64,000 bases of DNA from an uncultured Flavobacteriales bacterium (GCA_937974275.1 CALJIF010000041.1:1-64000); one strand, 5' to 3'; positions 54,335 through 62,419 are shown, numbered from the stretch's first letter. The notes: a model not told the origin generated them from the sequence alone. Numbers and translations are program-made.

Positions 54335-54769
54335 CTAGCCCTGAATGTTATCCAGTTGGGTCATTAGCTTTGACTGCTTCTCCACTTTTGCAAACGTCTC
54401 CTTCTCTACATTTAATACAGCCTTACGAGCCTGAGCGAGAACTTTGTTTCCTGCAGGTGTAATATTCACGAGGATGGCGCGCGAGTCCATTTTACTCGGC
54501 TTACGCTGAATCAATTTTCTCGTCGCCAGGTGACGCAATACTTTTGACGTCATCATGTGATCTGTTTGTGCGTATTCGGATAACTTCGATTGAGAAATTC
54601 CGGCAGAAGCATCAGGCGCAGCAGCCAAATGTTCCAACAATAAATATTGTACGTGCGTAACTCCCAAAGGATCTAACGCCGCTTTCATGTTACGCTGCCA
54701 GGTGTTGCTGGCTTGCCAAATTTTAAAACCTAAATAAGCAGGACCGTTGTTCTTCTTAGACTTCGCCAT
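54335..54769 (-). CDS. MarR-family transcriptional regulator
   Basis: 144 residues. Winged helix-turn-helix with QSKLSEYAQTDHMMTSKVLRHL as recognition region and KMDSRAILVNITPAGNKVL as the wing (DxRa). Helices at both ends form the dimer interface. A strong promoter lies at 54797-54826 and a palindrome immediately upstream at 54830-54841, so autoregulation is likely. Adjacent hydrolase genes are candidate targets. Confidence 0.87.
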   Translation of the reverse strand: MAKSKKNNGPAYLGFKIWQASNTWQRNMKAALDPLGVTHVQYLLLEHLAAAPDASAGISQSKLSEYAQTDHMMTSKVLRHLATRKLIQRKPSKMDSRAILVNITPAGNKVLAQARKAVLNVEKETFAKVEKQSKLMTQLDNIQG

Positions 54770-54796
54770 AGTTCGATTAAGGGGTTAAAGTATGCG

Positions 54797-54826
54797 CAAA
54801 GATATATTTTATTCATTCAGCGCAAA
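54797..54826 (-). promoter_or_regulatory. marR promoter
   Basis: On the minus strand TTTG (54823-54826), 18-base spacer, TATCTTTG (54797-54804): one of the best matches to the Bacteroidota consensus in the window. Leader of about 20 bases. Confidence 0.75.
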
Positions 54827-54829
54827 TTA

Positions 54830-54841
54830 CTAACTCGTTAG
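54830..54841. promoter_or_regulatory. candidate MarR operator palindrome
   Basis: CTAACTCGTTAG is a perfect inverted repeat (5-base arms, TC spacer) followed two bases later by another GTTAG half-site. It abuts the -33 box of the marR promoter. Operator function is inferred from position. Confidence 0.45.
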
Positions 54842-54897
54842 TTGTTAGCTAAATACATGCCTGATAAAGACGTATTCTTCACACTTCATAAGCGCGC

Positions 54898-55488
54898 TTA
54901 CATATCAGTTTCCAACCCTAAAGCCACGCCCGCTCTAACGCCCCACTTTTCCATTCCGGGTGATGGTGCATAGATCCATGTAGCTGCAGCAAACGGCGCC
55001 AAATAAATATCCCAAGTGCCAACGGTTTTGCGCATTTTACCGCGCACCATAAAATTGCAGGACATTTTAGCTTTCTCGTAATACGGATCACGTCTGTACC
55101 AATACGACACACCCAATGGATTTACGGAGACATGCGTTGGAAATTTTCCGGTTGTGGTGTAATAACCGATTCCTTCCGGCAAAACGGTCATTAACAAACC
55201 CAGAGCAGACAGCCAGCGTCCACCATTGGAATTGGCCAACAACCATCCTCCCCCAATCGCACCTGCCGGAGCATGAACGAAAAGTCCTTCCGGTTGACGC
55301 GGCCCAATTCCGGCTTGATAGTTCAAGGTAAAACGCTCCGCGAATGGGAAATGAATCATCAATCCATACGATTGCTGCGCACGATCGCCAAGTTGAAAGT
55401 GCTCTCCGTAAATTCCGATATCAAGAACATCCTGTGCGTAACAGCAACGAATGCTTAATGCAATAATCAAGGTTAATACGAATCTCAT
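54898..55488 (-). CDS. exported protein, probable small outer-membrane beta-barrel or surface protein
   Basis: 196 residues. Signal peptide FVLTLIIALSIRCCYAQ. The mature sequence is rich in Gly and aromatic residues with alternating patterns (SYGLMIHFPFAERFTLNYQA, GGGWLLANSNGGRWLSALGL), which suits a small barrel. I recognise no named family. Last gene of a three-gene operon; its start overlaps the stop of the upstream esterase by four bases. Confidence 0.65.
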   Translation of the reverse strand: MRFVLTLIIALSIRCCYAQDVLDIGIYGEHFQLGDRAQQSYGLMIHFPFAERFTLNYQAGIGPRQPEGLFVHAPAGAIGGGWLLANSNGGRWLSALGLLMTVLPEGIGYYTTTGKFPTHVSVNPLGVSYWYRRDPYYEKAKMSCNFMVRGKMRKTVGTWDIYLAPFAAATWIYAPSPGMEKWGVRAGVALGLETDM

Positions 55489-56135
55489 GGGATGATAAAT
55501 TTCGAAAAAATATCCTGCATTGTTGCAGTATGAATTTCATGTTCCCCTTCAAATTTAACGTGATGTAAATCCGGATGACCTTCGCGCATCAGTTTCAATT
55601 GTGTTGCAGCTTCATCGTCGGAGATAAATCTATCATTACTTGCAGTAACAACGGTTAACTCTGCTTTTTGGTCCAACTGCATTTGCACATCAGGAGGAAA
55701 AAATGCGCACCATAGTATTAACCGATCCGGATTAAAATTACCGGCACTCACCCATCTTGCTGCCGTAGCTCCTCCTTGTGAAAATCCTAACACAACTTCC
55801 TTCTCAAGATTCGGAAATTTCGCTGTAATAGCAGCTCTCACATCACTCAAATAAGAAACATAATCGCGGATATCATTTTCACGATCTTCCTTTGTCATCC
55901 AAGAAGCAACGACAGTCCCTGCGCCTCCCCGTGCATAAAAACGATGTAATCCCTCCGGAGCAATGATAGCGATAGAATTACCGGAAACAGGTTCAAATTG
56001 TGTCAGAAATTCAGAAGCTGCTTGAGCATATCCGTGCAACACATACACTACACATTTAACCTCGGCGGGCGATTTTGACTCCAAACTAAAATATCTGGCG
56101 GTCTTTTGTACCGCAATAGTATAGGACTGTATCAT
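55485..56135 (-). CDS. alpha/beta-hydrolase, phospholipase/carboxylesterase-like
   Basis: 216-residue hydrolase without a signal peptide. VVYVLHGYAQAASEF carries the HG oxyanion region, VVLGFSQGGATAARWV the GxSxG nucleophile, VVTASNDRFISDDEA the Asp, and FEGEHEIHTATMQ the His. This layout matches small carboxylesterases/acyl-protein thioesterases. Overlaps both neighbours by four bases (ATGA), so it is translated with the serine hydrolase and the exported protein. Confidence 0.83.
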   Translation of the reverse strand: MIQSYTIAVQKTARYFSLESKSPAEVKCVVYVLHGYAQAASEFLTQFEPVSGNSIAIIAPEGLHRFYARGGAGTVVASWMTKEDRENDIRDYVSYLSDVRAAITAKFPNLEKEVVLGFSQGGATAARWVSAGNFNPDRLILWCAFFPPDVQMQLDQKAELTVVTASNDRFISDDEAATQLKLMREGHPDLHHVKFEGEHEIHTATMQDIFSKFIIP

Positions 56136-57343
56136 TTCTTCTTGCGAGTTGCGGGTGTGCTATCTTCACCACCTTCTTCAGCTTCTTCAGGTAAATCGAC
56201 AACCGTACCACCGAGCAATTTCACGATAGCTCTGGTGTTGTAAATTCCCTTGTTGTATTTATTACACAGAATGATAATGGTAATGTCATCCGATAAATCG
56301 CGATAGAAAGCCGATGTAAATCCGTGCCACCAACCGTTATGAAAAACAGCTTTCTTCCCGTTATCGAAATTGATAATTCGCCAACCGTAACCGTAATTCC
56401 AATACCTCTTACCTTGAAGATCCGCACTGTATGGCGTGTACGCTTGGTCCAGTGTTTTTTTCGAAAGAATAGTTCCGTTCCGCAAAGCACGATCCCACTT
56501 GAACATATCATCAACTGTAGAGTATACTCCTTTATCTCCGTTCACGCTATCCAAAAAATTATCTTGCCATCCGTTCCAATTTTTGTAGTAGCCCTTCGCC
56601 TGATGTTTATGCGGTTTGCCGTCGGTACCAACGTAAGTGTGATTCATTTCCAGCGGAACAAAAAAATTGACGCGCATAAACTCTGCAAATGCCGTGTCTG
56701 TTAGCGTTTCGACAATTTTGGCCAAATATGCGTAACCCGTATTACTGTAATCGAATTTCGTATCCGGTTGACGAGCAGGCCGCGGACATTTTAACTGAAG
56801 AATTTCCAAAGCACTATCCGTACTGAATCGTTCGGGTTCTTCACCAACCTGACGGTAGTAATTATCGCAAACATTGGTATAACGATCCAAACCTCCACGA
56901 TGTGTAAGGAGATGATGAACAGTAACGCCATCATACGGAAATGAAGGCAAATATTTTTTGACCGGATCTTGGTATCGCAGAACACCCCGCTGTTGCAGCA
57001 ACATAATTGCAGCAGCAGTGAACTGTTTAGAAACAGAAGCCAATTGAATACTGCTACTATCTGTTAGCCTAATGCGATGCAGTTTATCTTCCCAACCGAT
57101 ATTTTTCTTGTATAAAATAATTCCGCGCTGCGCAATCAAAACAGATCCGCTAAACTGATCATTATCGAAACGCGCTTTGATAAATGTATCCAGCATAAGC
57201 TCATTCCTATCCGCATCGATCTGCTTGCGAATAAAAGAAGTACTATCAACTACAGGCGCATCATCTACTACAGGCGCATCATCTGCACATGCAGTGAATA
57301 GTGCCGCAGATAACAGCGAAATGAAAATGAAAAAAATGCGCAT
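56132..57343 (-). CDS. serine hydrolase, class C beta-lactamase family, probable lipoprotein
   Basis: 403 residues. Lipoprotein-type signal ending LFTAC. The active-site SxxK is S103-VSK in QLASVSKQFTAAAI, YxN is YSNTGYAYL, and HNGWWHGF stands in for the KTG box. The family includes penicillin-binding proteins, peptidases and esterases rather than only beta-lactamases. An 18-base perfect tandem duplication encodes DDAPVV twice just after the lipid-attachment Cys. First gene of a three-gene operon. Confidence 0.85.
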   Translation of the reverse strand: MRIFFIFISLLSAALFTACADDAPVVDDAPVVDSTSFIRKQIDADRNELMLDTFIKARFDNDQFSGSVLIAQRGIILYKKNIGWEDKLHRIRLTDSSSIQLASVSKQFTAAAIMLLQQRGVLRYQDPVKKYLPSFPYDGVTVHHLLTHRGGLDRYTNVCDNYYRQVGEEPERFSTDSALEILQLKCPRPARQPDTKFDYSNTGYAYLAKIVETLTDTAFAEFMRVNFFVPLEMNHTYVGTDGKPHKHQAKGYYKNWNGWQDNFLDSVNGDKGVYSTVDDMFKWDRALRNGTILSKKTLDQAYTPYSADLQGKRYWNYGYGWRIINFDNGKKAVFHNGWWHGFTSAFYRDLSDDITIIILCNKYNKGIYNTRAIVKLLGGTVVDLPEEAEEGGEDSTPATRKKK

Positions 57344-57345
57344 AA

Positions 57346-57374
57346 AAAATCCCCTGCAAATTGCAGAGGATTTT
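57346..57374 (-). terminator. terminator hairpin directly upstream of the serine hydrolase start
   Basis: Arms AAAATCC-C-CTGCAA and TTGCAG-A-GGATTTT with one mismatch. On the minus strand it ends the coiled-coil lipoprotein transcript, yet it lies only two bases before the serine hydrolase ATG, so any read-through mRNA would carry it at the start site. Confidence 0.7.
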
Positions 57375-57401
57375 CTATTACGTGAGCGTATGTTTTAAAA
57401 A

Positions 57402-58244
57402 CTATTTAACAATGATCACCAAATATTTGGAAACACTCCAGAATTTTTCGGCATCAATAATTACCAACTTGTCCGCGCGTCCATCTGCACCTTCAATCTT
57501 ATACGAATCTGCAGGGTGCGTTGTAGCAACAGTTGCCTTCTTTGCACTTAGTACCAACTCTGTAAACTGTGTCACATCAACGCGAGTAAAGTACTCTTTG
57601 TTCATATCGTCGCTAACCTTAGTTTGCTTTCCGATACCGATAAATCCACCTTCTTTATTCAGCACACCATTCTTAATTAATTCTTCCTTACTTCCGTAAG
57701 CGTAGAATGCAGTATTCAGCTTTTCTGTTTTCACATCAACTTCCTGCTGCAATTCCTGGTAGTTCATTGTTAAGTTGCTCAACTCTAAATTCATTTTCTC
57801 CAACTGCTCTTTCAACACCACAATTTCAGCTTCACGTTCAGCCAATGTTTTTTCCAGGTTAGCAATGGTTTCGTTTAATGAAGCAATTTTGGTTTCTGAC
57901 TTTTTCAGATTCTTTTTTGCAGCAGCCAGACGTTGCTTATTGATGATCATCAAATCATAAATAGCCTGAATATCGCCTTTGATTTGTTGTTCGCGACCGG
58001 CAACATCACCACCCGCAGTAGTCGAATTGATGATTTTCTCTTTCTGCTTGATTTCATCCAGATTAGCCTGAATGTCATTAAATGCTCGGAAGAAGGAGTC
58101 CAGGGCTGCATCTTGTGTAAGCACCTGCCCGCTTAGTTTTTCATTTTCTTCTGTTAAACTGTCTTTAACAGGATCTTTTTCCGGTTCGTTACTGCACGCC
58201 ATCCAGAACGGAAGTACGAGCAAAGAAAGAAGTAGCTTTTTCAT
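57402..58244 (-). CDS. coiled-coil lipoprotein of unknown function
   Basis: 280 residues from the ATG at 58244 (MKKLLLSLLVLPFWMAC, lipobox at the Cys). An upstream in-frame start would displace the signal. Residues ~45-195 form a long coiled coil (NKQRLAAAKKNLKKSETKIA ... EREAEIVVLKEQLEKM), and the C-terminal ~85 residues are a compact domain (GGFIGIGKQTKVSDDMNKEY). No named family. A good promoter is at 58263-58291. Confidence 0.78.
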   Translation of the reverse strand: MKKLLLSLLVLPFWMACSNEPEKDPVKDSLTEENEKLSGQVLTQDAALDSFFRAFNDIQANLDEIKQKEKIINSTTAGGDVAGREQQIKGDIQAIYDLMIINKQRLAAAKKNLKKSETKIASLNETIANLEKTLAEREAEIVVLKEQLEKMNLELSNLTMNYQELQQEVDVKTEKLNTAFYAYGSKEELIKNGVLNKEGGFIGIGKQTKVSDDMNKEYFTRVDVTQFTELVLSAKKATVATTHPADSYKIEGADGRADKLVIIDAEKFWSVSKYLVIIVK

Positions 58245-58262
58245 TTTTAGTAGTTTACGCTG

Positions 58263-58291
58263 CAAAATTAGAGAATTAACCGTGTCTTCAA
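58263..58291 (-). promoter_or_regulatory. promoter of the coiled-coil lipoprotein
   Basis: On the minus strand TTG (58289-58291), 18-base spacer, TAATTTTG (58263-58270). Strong consensus match; leader of about 12 bases. Confidence 0.7.
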
Positions 58292-58399
58292 CGCAGGGAT
58301 TTACCATTTATTAAGAAAGATTATCTTCAAAAAGATGAACTTTGTACAATAAACCGCTTCCGTGTGCGACCATAAGGTTGTTAGCAAATTAAACGGAAG

Positions 58400-58972
58400 A
58401 TGACCGCATTAATGGCGAATGAGCAAAACAGATTGTTAGAACAAACGCTTCTGAAGGAGCGCGGCAAGCTGCTGGAATTTATAAAACGCCGTATCCCAAC
58501 CGATGAAGACCCTGAGGATGTTCTTCAAGATGTTTTTCACGACTTCACGGAATACTTAAGAATGGAGAAAGTCGTTGATCGCGTTTCGGGATGGCTTTAT
58601 CGTGTAGCGAGAAATAAAATTGCCGACTTGTTCCGAAAACGAAGAACCGAATCGTTGGAGGCCCGTTACGAAGGATTGAATGATGAAGGCGATGAAGGTT
58701 TAACCTTAAATGATTTGTTGCCAGATCCCAATGCCGGAGCTGATGCGGCGTATGCACGACGTATCATCATGAACGAACTGATGAGCGCTCTGGATGAACT
58801 TCCTGAAGAACAGCGCTATGTGTTCTGGGAAAACGAAGTTGAAGGCAGAACATTCAAAGAGTTATCGGAAGAATCCGGAGTTCCTATGAACACCTTATTG
58901 TCGCGGAAGCGTTACGCTGTTTTGTTTTTAAGGGAACGGTTAAAAGAATTGTATCAAGATTTAAACTCCTGA
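58400..58972 (+). CDS. ECF-type RNA polymerase sigma factor
   Basis: 190 residues. Region 2 includes PEDVLQDVFHDFTEYLRMEK and VSGWLYRVARNKIADLFRKR; region 4 includes ALDELPEEQRYVFWENEVEG and TFKELSEESGVPMNTLLSRK. No separate anti-sigma gene of the FecR type is adjacent; the next gene, 3 bases on, encodes a small membrane protein and may be its partner. Target promoters unknown. Confidence 0.87.
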   Translation: MTALMANEQNRLLEQTLLKERGKLLEFIKRRIPTDEDPEDVLQDVFHDFTEYLRMEKVVDRVSGWLYRVARNKIADLFRKRRTESLEARYEGLNDEGDEGLTLNDLLPDPNAGADAAYARRIIMNELMSALDELPEEQRYVFWENEVEGRTFKELSEESGVPMNTLLSRKRYAVLFLRERLKELYQDLNS

Positions 58973-58975
58973 GCC

Positions 58976-59320
58976 ATGAAGTGGATATTAAAAATTATCG
59001 GAGGAATTATATTGTTCACAGCATTTGCCTTTGTCTTGGGCTGGGTAACGATGTGGTTATGGAACGAATTGGTTCCGGGCTTATTTAACGGACCAACAAT
59101 TCGTTACTGGGAAGCTGTTGGATTGATGGTGTTGGGGCGTTTGTTGGTAGGAGGATTTAAGGGAGGCGGGCGTTGCAAGTGCGGACACTCCGGCAGCGGA
59201 CGCGGAGGTTACTGGAAGCAACGTTGGGAACAGAAAATGGAAAACATGTCGCCGGAGGAACGAGAGAAATTCATTTCCGGAATGCAGAAATGTTCGTGGT
59301 GGGAGAAGAAGGAGTGTTGA
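58976..59320 (+). CDS. small Cys-containing membrane protein after the sigma factor
   Basis: 114 residues with two hydrophobic segments (IIGGIILFTAFAFVLGWV and AVGLMVLGRLLVGGF), then a cytoplasmic Gly-rich CKCGH motif and a charged tail with MSPEEREKFISGMQKCSWW, ending KKEC. No named family recognised. Coupling to the ECF sigma gene suggests a regulatory partner (inference). Its stop codon lies inside the first unit of the heptamer array, so repeat changes could alter its C-terminus. Confidence 0.72.
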   Translation: MKWILKIIGGIILFTAFAFVLGWVTMWLWNELVPGLFNGPTIRYWEAVGLMVLGRLLVGGFKGGGRCKCGHSGSGRGGYWKQRWEQKMENMSPEEREKFISGMQKCSWWEKKEC

Positions 59321-59484
59321 ATGTTAAATGACGATTGTGGATTGTTGAATGTTGAATTACGATTGTTGAATGTTGAATGTTGAATTACGATTGTTGAATG
59401 TTGAATGTTGAATGACGATTGTTGAATGTTGAATGTTGAATGTTGAATGACGATTGTTGAATGTTGAATGTTGAATGACGATTG
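59317..59484. repeat. 24-unit heptamer tandem array (TTGAATG / ACGATTG)
   Basis: Exactly 168 bases, 24 consecutive heptamers in register: 17 of type TTGAATG (a few ending T or with one change), 6 ACGATTG and 1 TGGATTG. ACGATTG closes groups of 2, 2, 3, 3, 4 and 3 TTGAATG units, so there is a higher-order period of about 28 bases. It begins in the stop codon of the upstream gene and ends before a terminator. Likely prone to length change by slippage. Confidence 0.9.
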
Positions 59485-59506
59485 ACAATTTTGTTGTTAT
59501 GACAAT

Positions 59507-59540
59507 AATAAAGGGCGAACCGTGATGTTCGCCCTTTATT
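59507..59540. terminator. perfect 14-bp terminator stem
   Basis: AATAAAGGGCGAAC / GTTCGCCCTTTATT around a CGTGAT loop. It ends the DUF2330 transcript (minus strand) and can also stop plus-strand transcription leaving the sigma-factor pair and the repeat array. Confidence 0.9.
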
Positions 59541-59544
59541 TATT

Positions 59545-60996
59545 TTACTTCTTTCTTGTCAGCGCAAATACAATTAGTGCGGTGGTTGCGATTGTCATTA
59601 AATAAGCTGAGAATGGCGTTTGCTGAGATTCAGATGTTGTCGGAGTGAAATTAGCCGGAGGAGCGATGGAACCTTGATCCGCTTTTTTTCCCTTCAAATA
59701 ACGATTGTATTCAGCCGGATAAGAACGATGCTTTTCAATATCACGACCTGTTAACCACTGGTAAGTCCACATTTCATTCCAACGACGCTGTCCTAAATCA
59801 CGCACATACTTTTGTCCTTCTTCACAATCGAACTCGCCCGTTGCAGGATTCGTCAGTACGTAACGAGCCTGGTAGTTTTGCTTGTTCGGTGTTTCCTGGA
59901 ACATTAAATCCTGTGGAAAGTTCACACGATCGTAGGTTACGTGTAAACGCGTGTAATACGCCTGCCCGGTAACACCGCCCCATTGATTAGCAACCAGCCA
60001 ATCCACTCCGGCCTGCTGGAATTCTGCAAACATTGGAGGAGGACCAACGCATGGGTCGCATTTCATTCCTGCATTCAAACTCACATCCCAAGCGTATTCC
60101 AGGAACACTACATTTTTTCCTTCGCGCTTCCACGCACGGTTGTACAGGTCACGATAAAATTCACCAAACTCTTCGCGAACAAATAAAGGAACATTATAAT
60201 TCGTTGGCACCAATGCCGTACGGTAGTTTGTTGTCTCAATTCGCCCTGATTTAGAGAACGCATGCACTATCATATCCTGAGGTCCGTTAGCGTTAGCCAT
60301 TCCCAAACGAATCGGCAACATAAATCGTGGAGACTCGAAAGAAATTTGCAATGGACGTAAAGGCACTGAACCCGCGGCTTTGTGCTGGTCCATATTCACC
60401 TTCACCACAAAAAACTTCATATTATTTTTGATATACGGATCTAGCACTTCTTTCGCGCCTTCAGGGATTTTGTAGCCGTTATCCGTCAACCACATTTCCA
60501 ATCCGTTCGATTCTTTAGCAGATAGAATAAGTATATCATACTCACCAACATTATATTTCGCTTCGATAGTTACTTTATAATCCTTCTTCTCCTCTATTTC
60601 CATATTTTTCATACCGGCACTCTCTTGTCTGCTGGAAGGCACTGCGGCAATAGCCACATCATCGTAGGCATAATTCCAACACGGATTTTGGTCGTAATAT
60701 TCTACTAGTCTCGGTGCAGAATACGCGTCCAACTTATCGAACAAGAGGCGATCGACCACTTTAATATCTTTCTCCTGTAATACAACAGGCACAGGAACCA
60801 CCATTGCAAAATCTTTTACATCACCCTGAAAGTCGGACGACATAGTTATGGTGTTTTTGTCGCCATTGCGAACGATAATCACTTGTGAGGTTTTGTTGAA
60901 CAGTTTCGTATCCGCCTTTGCGACATAAAATCCGCAGAATGCATATAAGGAAGCAACTCCTGTGATTAATGCGATTGAAAATAATATACGTTTCAT
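59545..60996 (-). CDS. DUF2330 membrane-anchored protein
   Basis: 483 residues. Signal peptide (MKRILFSIALITGVASLYAF), then a large exported DUF2330 domain: CGFYVAKADTKLFNKTSQVI, MVVPVPVVLQEKDIKVVDRL and a Trp-rich middle. A C-terminal transmembrane helix (YLMTIATTALIVFALTRKK) anchors it. Function of the family is unknown. It follows the RnfD-like gene by 19 bases, so the two probably act together. Confidence 0.85.
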   Translation of the reverse strand: MKRILFSIALITGVASLYAFCGFYVAKADTKLFNKTSQVIIVRNGDKNTITMSSDFQGDVKDFAMVVPVPVVLQEKDIKVVDRLLFDKLDAYSAPRLVEYYDQNPCWNYAYDDVAIAAVPSSRQESAGMKNMEIEEKKDYKVTIEAKYNVGEYDILILSAKESNGLEMWLTDNGYKIPEGAKEVLDPYIKNNMKFFVVKVNMDQHKAAGSVPLRPLQISFESPRFMLPIRLGMANANGPQDMIVHAFSKSGRIETTNYRTALVPTNYNVPLFVREEFGEFYRDLYNRAWKREGKNVVFLEYAWDVSLNAGMKCDPCVGPPPMFAEFQQAGVDWLVANQWGGVTGQAYYTRLHVTYDRVNFPQDLMFQETPNKQNYQARYVLTNPATGEFDCEEGQKYVRDLGQRRWNEMWTYQWLTGRDIEKHRSYPAEYNRYLKGKKADQGSIAPPANFTPTTSESQQTPFSAYLMTIATTALIVFALTRKK

Positions 60997-61015
60997 GATA
61001 GTTTAGTTTAGAAGG

Positions 61016-61885
61016 TTATTTAATCCATTGAAATTTATTTCCGGGAAAATATTTATCGAGTACCGGCACCAACATCGACATAAAGAAGAGTGCCCAAATT
61101 GGTGCAGTATGTACGAATAGTTTTGTCGCTATAAGAAAGGCCAACACACCCGTAACTACTGACCAAATAAGACGAACTTTTTGTGAAGAAGGTGTTGCCA
61201 TCGGATCCGTGATCATGAAAAACGAGAACAAGAGCAACGAACCTGTATTAAGTTGGTGAAAGAAAAAATCAGCCGGCCATCCCTGATAAACAACATGTCT
61301 GAAAAAACTTAGTGAGAGAAATGTAATGAGGAAACCGAAAGCTGTTTCAAGTCGCTTTACACGCAACAACACCAGCAGCCCGGTGATACCGACAAGAAAT
61401 AATATCAGTCCTTCACTTCCCCATTGTCCCGGAGAAATCCATGCGTCGTCGGTAATTAAAATGGCAGCTACCATACCAAAGTTGGTTGGATTAAAAACGT
61501 GTTTGCCGTTTACTCTGAACACAAACTTGCTAACGATGGCAAGCGAGGCTGCCAGTACCAAAGTCCATATACTGTTTGCCTGAAACATCAGACATAAGCT
61601 CAAACCTGAAATCAGTGCACTTTTTAAACCTGACCAAGGCAAACCTTTTAAATGAATCCAAACGCCTTGCACCAACATAGTTGTAAGCAACGTGACGTTC
61701 AACTTCATCAGGGAAACATCCCAGTTAAGTAATGTGTAACCATACACCAGAAATGTGATTTGAAAAAGGATCTGATAATGTCTTGGATCAGAAGAAAACC
61801 AAGTGTAAATGGACCGAATGTTACTTAATGGTCCTGATCGAGGTGAGAGTGTTACGACATCCATGGTATAGAGATTTATACCCAT
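61016..61885 (-). CDS. RnfD/NqrB-like membrane protein
   Basis: 289 residues, about eight to ten transmembrane helices. GKHVFNPTNFGMVAAIL and NTGSLLLFSFFMITDPMATP are the RnfD/NqrB landmarks near the flavin and transport sites. In Rnf and Na+-NQR complexes this subunit binds covalent FMN and helps move Na+ or H+. No other rnf or nqr gene is nearby, so it is an orphan, paired only with DUF2330. An internal ATG at 61864 is an alternative start. Confidence 0.83.
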   Translation of the reverse strand: MGINLYTMDVVTLSPRSGPLSNIRSIYTWFSSDPRHYQILFQITFLVYGYTLLNWDVSLMKLNVTLLTTMLVQGVWIHLKGLPWSGLKSALISGLSLCLMFQANSIWTLVLAASLAIVSKFVFRVNGKHVFNPTNFGMVAAILITDDAWISPGQWGSEGLILFLVGITGLLVLLRVKRLETAFGFLITFLSLSFFRHVVYQGWPADFFFHQLNTGSLLLFSFFMITDPMATPSSQKVRLIWSVVTGVLAFLIATKLFVHTAPIWALFFMSMLVPVLDKYFPGNKFQWIK

Positions 61886-61930
61886 AGGATGCGGGAATCA
61901 ACAAGATTCCATAATCGAAACAAAAAAAAA

Positions 61931-62407
61931 TTAATTGGGATCCGTTATAGCCAGTTTTCTAACCTTATATCCGGCAGAGGAATAGATGTATATATAATAA
62001 ATACCGATCGGATAGTTGGTGCAATCAACCTGAAACAAGTACTGATTAAAACCAACGAAAGAATTGTTGTAATACAATTTGCCGTAGCGATCAATAATTT
62101 GAACGTAGATTGGTTCCGGATACCACAAAAGCACATTCACATTGATGTAATCAATAGGCGGATTGGGCAAAAAATCGAAATCCAAAGGATCGCAAATTCC
62201 ATACACAAAGGTTTGTACACCGGCATTACGGGAGAAGCAATCATTACGATAAGTAATACCATCACATCCACATACCGGTTCCCATCGAGGATCGCAGTAT
62301 GCTCCGTATTGAATCATTGATGAATCGACACATTGAGCTTGCAACACCCTTGGTGCAGAAAACAAAACAAACACAATTGTCAGATATTTTATTACCCGTA
62401 ATTTCAC
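61931..62407 (-). CDS. secreted Kazal-domain protein with T9SS-like C-terminus
   Basis: 158 residues from a GTG. Signal peptide VIKYLTIVFVLFSAPRVLQA. A Kazal-type inhibitor domain follows with six Cys: CVDSS, YCDPRWEPVCGCDGITYRN and DC through YGIC. Residues ~80-158 look like a shortened T9SS domain (VNVLLWYPEPIYVQIIDRYG ... PIGIYYIYIYSSAGYKVRKL). It may inhibit serine proteases at the cell surface. The promoter box TAAATTCG lies four bases upstream. Confidence 0.8.
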   Translation of the reverse strand: MKLRVIKYLTIVFVLFSAPRVLQAQCVDSSMIQYGAYCDPRWEPVCGCDGITYRNDCFSRNAGVQTFVYGICDPLDFDFLPNPPIDYINVNVLLWYPEPIYVQIIDRYGKLYYNNSFVGFNQYLFQVDCTNYPIGIYYIYIYSSAGYKVRKLAITDPN

Positions 62408-62411
62408 TTAT

Positions 62412-62419
62412 CGAATTTA
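62412..62419 (-). promoter_or_regulatory. -7 box TAAATTCG before the Kazal protein
   Basis: TAnnTTCG on the minus strand, four bases before the GTG at 62407. It supports the GTG start and a leaderless transcript. Confidence 0.5.

Noticed and set aside
56132..57343. True class C beta-lactamase resistance gene
   Set aside because: SxxK and YxN are present, but the KTG box is HNG and the protein is a probable lipoprotein in a hydrolase operon, fitting the broad serine-hydrolase family better.
59317..59484. CRISPR array
   Set aside because: Units are contiguous heptamers without spacers.
61889..62320. 143-codon plus-strand frame opposite the Kazal gene
   Set aside because: The minus-strand protein has a signal peptide and six Kazal cysteines; the plus frame has neither.
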